Below, piece by piece: positions 60,260 through 64,000 of a stretch of DNA of 64,000 bases. A program made the translations under genes and the position numbers. The stretch's first letter is position 1; each line of letters starts with the position of its first letter. Origin of the DNA: JAGPUQ01 sp963708735 (lineage in GTDB: Bacteria; Pseudomonadota; Gammaproteobacteria; Pseudomonadales; Porticoccaceae); assembly GCA_963708735.1 (NCBI GenBank), contig CAVPTW010000042.1, positions 124,001 to 188,000 on the forward strand, in the 5' to 3' direction. The notes under the pieces were generated by a model, which saw nothing but the letters and a program-made list of their open reading frames with translations, searched no databases and had not been told where the DNA came from.

Positions 60260-60661
60260 GATCGGAATGGCCTCTCGGAAACTGAATGAACCGCGCCAGT
60301 GTACTGCACTGCCAATCCCGCCGAAACCGACATTGCATTGCCAGCTCCGTTTCGGTGCACTGCGTAGTCCGCCCGCTACGACACCCCGGCAACCTCGGGT
60401 CCCGAACGGAACCCTTCGATCACGCTGCCTGGGTTCGGAATCTGGAGCCAAAACCAGCCCCAACCCCATGGTACTGGAGGATTATTTCGCTTCGGAACCC
60501 CGCTCAGGCCCAAGGAGTCGGAAGCCCCGTCGGACCGTTTAAAATTCCTTGTACCGGCTCGCGAGAACGATGTTAAATGAGGCACATCTTTTGCTGCCAC
60601 TGAACGGATAGCGCGTCTCTCGGTTGGCTGGCGCCGTTGACAGGAAAATGACTTTCCGCCC
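60260..60661. other. Intergenic region between divergent grxD and lipoprotein gene
   Basis: 402 bp, no gene recognised. An A/T-rich patch (CGTTTAAAATTCCTTGTACC, 60535-60554) may contain a promoter for the downstream gene. Confidence 0.45.
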
Positions 60662-60676
60662 TTGGATGATAGACCA

Positions 60677-61837
60677 GTGCGCACTATCGATAACCTAAAA
60701 ACCAATCGCCTGAAACCCAGCAGTCCAAAAATCGACAGCCCCGTAATTTTTCTTGCGGTAGTGCTGGTTGCCCTTGCGGGTTGCCAGACCGCCAAACCGG
60801 TGGCCGTAGCGCCGCTGCCAGAACCGGCGCCAGCGGTAGTGGAACCTGCGCCCCAGGAGGTAACACCCCAGTACGTCGCCGAACCAGGACTGAAACCGCA
60901 GCAGCGTATCGAGCGGGCCATCAAGCATCTCGAGAAGGGCGAAGCCGGTCAGGCCAAGGCCGAGCTTGAAGCCTATCTGGCCGTGATTCCAAACAGCAAG
61001 GTGGCGCGGGATCTGGTCCGCCAGATCGATGCCCCTGCCAGCGAGTATTTCCCCGCGGCCTCCCGCGACATCACGCTCGGCACCGGCGACTCCTTTTCGG
61101 TACTCGCGCAAAAATATCTTGGCAGCTACTACCAGTTCTATGCGCTGGCCAAATACAACGGCGTCGCCGTGCCCCGGGATGTCAGCGCGGGCCGCAAAAT
61201 TCGCATTCCCCTGACACCACGCGCGCGTCAGGTATTCGAAGCACCACCCGAATCCTTTCCAGTCGCCAACCCACCATCCGGGATAACCGCCGAATCCGCC
61301 CCGGGCGAGACAGCGGGTGAAGCTGCCGCCCAACCAGGTCCAGCAGTACCATCCGGCTGGTCCCTGGTCGCGGGATTGAATGCTGAAGGCAAATACGAGC
61401 CCGCCACCCAGGAAATCGAACGGTCGAGCCGGCTGGACTCACTCACCAAGGAACAGCGTGAGCTCGGCATCACTGCCTATCGCAACAGTGCCGATGCCCT
61501 GGCACCGAAAGATCCTGTCCGCGCCTCCGCCCGCCTGTTGCAGGTCGGCAAATGGCAAGCCGCCGACCACAATGATGCCGCCGCCCTCGCCACCCTGCAA
61601 AGGAGCGCCGCTCTGGACCCCAATAACGCCGCGGCGCAAAAGGCCTATGCCGACGCCAAGACGAATCTTGCGGACACCTACCACAAGGAGGCGTCAGCCG
61701 CCTTTCGTCAGCAGGATCTCGACCGGGCAATCGATCTCTGGGAAAAAGCGCTGGCAATCGATCCGAACCATAAATTTGCCCAGGCCAACCTGAACCAGGC
61801 CCGTGAACTCAAGGTGAAGCTTGAAAAATTGAAGTGA
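60677..61837 (+). CDS. Lipoprotein with LysM and TPR domains
   Basis: About 387 residues. An N-terminal signal ends in the lipobox FLAVVLVALAGC, so it is lipid-anchored. A Pro/Ala linker (PLPEPAPAVVEPAPQ) leads to a first helical repeat (RAIKHLEKGEAGQAKAELEA), then a LysM-like domain (DITLGTGDSFSVLAQKYLGS, YQFYALAKYNGVAVPRDVSA). C-terminal TPR-like repeats follow (ATLQRSAALDPNNAAAQKAY, IDLWEKALAIDPNHKFAQAN). It may bind peptidoglycan and scaffold an envelope complex. Start uncertain: GTG at 60677 or TTG at 60662. Confidence 0.82.
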   Translation: MRTIDNLKTNRLKPSSPKIDSPVIFLAVVLVALAGCQTAKPVAVAPLPEPAPAVVEPAPQEVTPQYVAEPGLKPQQRIERAIKHLEKGEAGQAKAELEAYLAVIPNSKVARDLVRQIDAPASEYFPAASRDITLGTGDSFSVLAQKYLGSYYQFYALAKYNGVAVPRDVSAGRKIRIPLTPRARQVFEAPPESFPVANPPSGITAESAPGETAGEAAAQPGPAVPSGWSLVAGLNAEGKYEPATQEIERSSRLDSLTKEQRELGITAYRNSADALAPKDPVRASARLLQVGKWQAADHNDAAALATLQRSAALDPNNAAAQKAYADAKTNLADTYHKEASAAFRQQDLDRAIDLWEKALAIDPNHKFAQANLNQARELKVKLEKLK

Positions 61838-61970
61838 CCACCGGAACGCTACAGCGGACATCCGCATTACCATCGGATAGCGCGCACCAGGAATTCCGGT
61901 CGCGTCCCTGCGTACCCTGGAACACCGAGGGCGCCGCAACCAGATCACAACCGGGGGGCAACCCGCAGCC

Positions 61971-62666
61971 ATGAATCAGTCAGCCGGTAAATTTGCCAGG
62001 TTCATCAGTGAACTCCGGCGCCGTCGGGTGCTCAGGGTGGTGATCCCCTATTTGGCGGGATGCTGGATACTGCTGCAACTCGGGTCGATCATGTTCCCGG
62101 TCCTGGGCGCCAACAATACCGCCTTCTACGTGCTGGGCGGCGTGCTCGTGGCACTGCTTCCCGTAGTGACCGCAATCGCGTGGGTCTACCAGTTGACTCC
62201 CCACGGGCTGGTGCGCACACCGCCCTTTGTGGAGCGCCGGGTGCTGAACAACATACCGCCCACCCTGGATCGGCGCGCCTCCCTGAAGCACGCCACCAAA
62301 CACTGCACCAGCGGCTGGTCGATCTACGCGCAATCGGGCCCCACGGAAGGGTTGGAGTATTGCATCACCAAACCCATCGTCATCGGTCGCGCCATCGAGT
62401 GCGACCTCACCGTGCTGCGCTCCTACATATCCAGAAATCATGCGGAGCTCAAGATCGAGGACGGCGTGCTCTGGGTGCATGATCTCGGCTCATCAAACGG
62501 CACCCTGGTCAACGGCGTGCGGGTCAACGGATCTCATCCGCTGAGCCACGGCGACGAGTTGCGCTTCAAGGACGTGGTGTTTCAGGTGCGGGAGGACCGC
62601 TCCCAATTCAAGAGCGACGCCATGCTCAACCAGACCATGTTTATCGACAAGCCGGAGATCGGCTGA
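61971..62666 (+). CDS. Membrane-anchored FHA-domain protein
   Basis: A 231-residue protein. Two N-terminal membrane helices (RRRRVLRVVIPYLAGCWILL, FYVLGGVLVALLPVVTAIAW) match the membrane module found in front of diverse signalling domains (SELRRRRVLRV then QLTPHGL). The C-terminal forkhead-associated domain has VIGRAIECDLTVLRSYISRN, HAEL and LGSSNGTLVNGVRVNG; Arg, Ser and Asn needed for phosphothreonine binding are present. No Ser/Thr kinase gene is in the window. It follows the LysM/TPR lipoprotein by 133 bp and could work with it. Confidence 0.87.
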   Translation: MNQSAGKFARFISELRRRRVLRVVIPYLAGCWILLQLGSIMFPVLGANNTAFYVLGGVLVALLPVVTAIAWVYQLTPHGLVRTPPFVERRVLNNIPPTLDRRASLKHATKHCTSGWSIYAQSGPTEGLEYCITKPIVIGRAIECDLTVLRSYISRNHAELKIEDGVLWVHDLGSSNGTLVNGVRVNGSHPLSHGDELRFKDVVFQVREDRSQFKSDAMLNQTMFIDKPEIG

Positions 62667-62953
62667 GCGCAAGCACGGATCACCGCACCCGGCCCCTGGC
62701 GCCGAAATCCTCGCGACCGCAAAACCTCGCAGCGGTAAATCGCCGCGACACCCATCGAGTCCGGCCAACAAACAAGGGAGTCGGCATCGGCGTCCGGTAT
62801 CACGGGCGACTGTTGGTCCGCCTGATCGATGTCAAGCCGGCGATTGAATCTCCGGTTGCGCAGGGTGCTAGACTTGGCTTTGCCATCTTTAACGGTGCTA
62901 TCGCCCCACTGGGGCGCGGCCAACGATAAATCCAACCTGCGAGGACCACCACC

Positions 62954-64000
62954 GTGAAACCCATGATCTCTGCCGATTCCCATATCGTCGAACCGCCCAA
63001 CTGCTATGTCGATTTCATCGACCCCGAATACCGCGCCACCGCACCCCATATCGAAAAGAACAAGCACGGCGTCGATACCTTCGTCATCGAGGGCATGAAG
63101 CACGGCTTGCCCCTTGGCCTGCTGGCCGGAGCCGGCATTCCACCCGATCAGTTGCGGGCCCAGCGCAACGCCAGTTTCGTCGACCTCGCCCGCGGCAGCT
63201 GGGATCCCAAGAGCCGCATCGCGATCCAGGACGAAGAGAACATCTGCGCCGAGATCATCTACGCCTCGGTCGGCATGGTGATGTGCAGCCACCCCGATTT
63301 CGCCTACAAGTCCGCCTGTTTTCAGGCCTACAACCGCTGGCTTCAGACCTTCTGTGCCGGGGCGCCCAAGCGCCTGTTCGGGCTGGCGCAAACGGCGGTG
63401 GCTTCGGTGGACGAAGCGATCGCGGACTTCAGACGCGCCAAGGAGATGGGCATGGTCGGCATGATGATGACCGGCAACCCCCAGCATGAGGATTACGACC
63501 ACCCCGATTACGATGCCCTCTGGGAATGTGCGGTCGATCTCGATCTGCCGATCTGCTTTCACATTCTCACGTCAAGCGATCACGGCGTCGAAACCGCCTT
63601 CAAGGCCGAGCGCGGCCATGCCGCCAATGGCTTCATGAACATCATCCGCGGCGTGCAGAATGTGATGGGCGTGTTTCTCTTCGGCGGCGTGTTCGAGCGC
63701 CATCCCAAGCTCAAGATGGTGGTGGCCGAGGGCGACGCCGGCTGGGTGCCGCACTATATGTACCGCGCCGATCACGCCGCCGAGCGGCTGGGCACCGGGC
63801 TCGAGCGGTTCATCAGCAAAAAGCCCAGCACCTATGTGGCCAACAATATCTGGTTCACCTTCCAGGACGACGCCACCGCCTACCAGACCGAAATCCTGGT
63901 GGGCGACAAGGCGCTGGCGGACAGCGGCCACCTGATCTGGGCCAGCGATTACCCGCACACGGATTCGACCTACCCGCGTTCCCTGGACGTGCTGAATCGC
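62954..64000 (+). CDS. Amidohydrolase family 2 protein (3' end outside window)
   Basis: At least 349 codons run from a GTG at 62954 (GAGG at 62940) to the window end without a stop. It is a metal-dependent TIM-barrel hydrolase or decarboxylase of the ACMSD-related group: MISADSHIVEPPNCYVDFID (metal Asp-His), a central DLDLPICFHILTSSDHG (His) and LIWASDYPHTDSTYPRS (metal Asp). Members act on aromatic acids, lactones or amides; the substrate here is unknown. The gap 62667-62953 before it has no gene. Confidence 0.85.
   Translation, partial: MKPMISADSHIVEPPNCYVDFIDPEYRATAPHIEKNKHGVDTFVIEGMKHGLPLGLLAGAGIPPDQLRAQRNASFVDLARGSWDPKSRIAIQDEENICAEIIYASVGMVMCSHPDFAYKSACFQAYNRWLQTFCAGAPKRLFGLAQTAVASVDEAIADFRRAKEMGMVGMMMTGNPQHEDYDHPDYDALWECAVDLDLPICFHILTSSDHGVETAFKAERGHAANGFMNIIRGVQNVMGVFLFGGVFERHPKLKMVVAEGDAGWVPHYMYRADHAAERLGTGLERFISKKPSTYVANNIWFTFQDDATAYQTEILVGDKALADSGHLIWASDYPHTDSTYPRSLDVLNR

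Overview
The window looks like a chromosome segment of a GC-rich, free-living gammaproteobacterium. RNase T, Uup, a monothiol glutaredoxin and a class II-type PyrC all have gammaproteobacterial counterparts, and RNase T is essentially confined to that class. Acyl-CoA catabolism genes and the DUF1302/DUF1329/YCF48/RND set also fit an environmental heterotroph that uses hydrophobic substrates. I cannot name a genus from sequence alone. No rRNA, tRNA or complete insertion sequence was seen.

Region 1 (about 0.2-20.4 kb, almost all on the minus strand) is a surface-polysaccharide (O-antigen type) cluster. It holds FkbM and CmcI-like methyltransferases, GT4 and GT2 glycosyltransferases, a Wzx flippase, a radical SAM/SPASM protein, an NAD-epimerase, a truncated aminotransferase, a TylCIII-type sugar C-methyltransferase, an RmlC-family 3,5-epimerase, CDP-glucose 4,6-dehydratase (RfbG), glucose-1-phosphate cytidylyltransferase (RfbF), a WcaJ-type undecaprenyl-phosphate sugar transferase and a Wzz remnant. 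RfbF, RfbG, the epimerase and the C-methyltransferase together suggest a CDP-linked branched 6-deoxysugar. The cluster is heavily interrupted by toxin-antitoxin genes: three related MNT/HEPN cassettes (two complete, one truncated), a VapBC pair, a decayed HicBA pair, an orphan HicB overlapping rfbF, a DUF433/DUF5615 pair with a broken toxin, and an MNT remnant. Many genes here carry frameshifts. Some look like homopolymer base losses in the sequence itself, others like real decay.

Region 2 (20.4-27.3 kb) carries pgl-zwf-gnd (oxidative pentose phosphate pathway) divergent from arsR. A regular 61-bp palindromic repeat array follows, then gap-arsJ, the arsenate detoxification pair that exports 1-arseno-3-phosphoglycerate, behind an ArsR-like operator. 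A small DUF465 gene lies between perfect 19-bp inverted repeats.

Region 3 (27.3-38.2 kb) has an acyl-CoA carboxylase operon (beta subunit, biotin subunit, acyl-CoA dehydrogenase), a HepT remnant, a GST, CorA, and an apparent sulfide/persulfide operon: ArsR-rhodanese fusion, DsrE-like protein, ETHE1-like persulfide dioxygenase and MFS transporter.

Region 4 (38.2-50.4 kb) holds a GH15 glucoamylase, a frameshifted MFS transporter with an ABM-domain protein, an MgtA-like P-type ATPase and a short displaced duplicate of its coding sequence, an LPG-synthase-like membrane protein, Uup and an alpha-methylacyl-CoA racemase.

Region 5 (50.4-64 kb) contains the minus-strand DUF1302-DUF1329-YCF48-RND set, then pyrC-rnt, grxD, a LysM/TPR lipoprotein, a membrane FHA protein and an amidohydrolase cut by the window end. 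Clear intrinsic terminators separate convergent genes at 50.4 and 59.9 kb.
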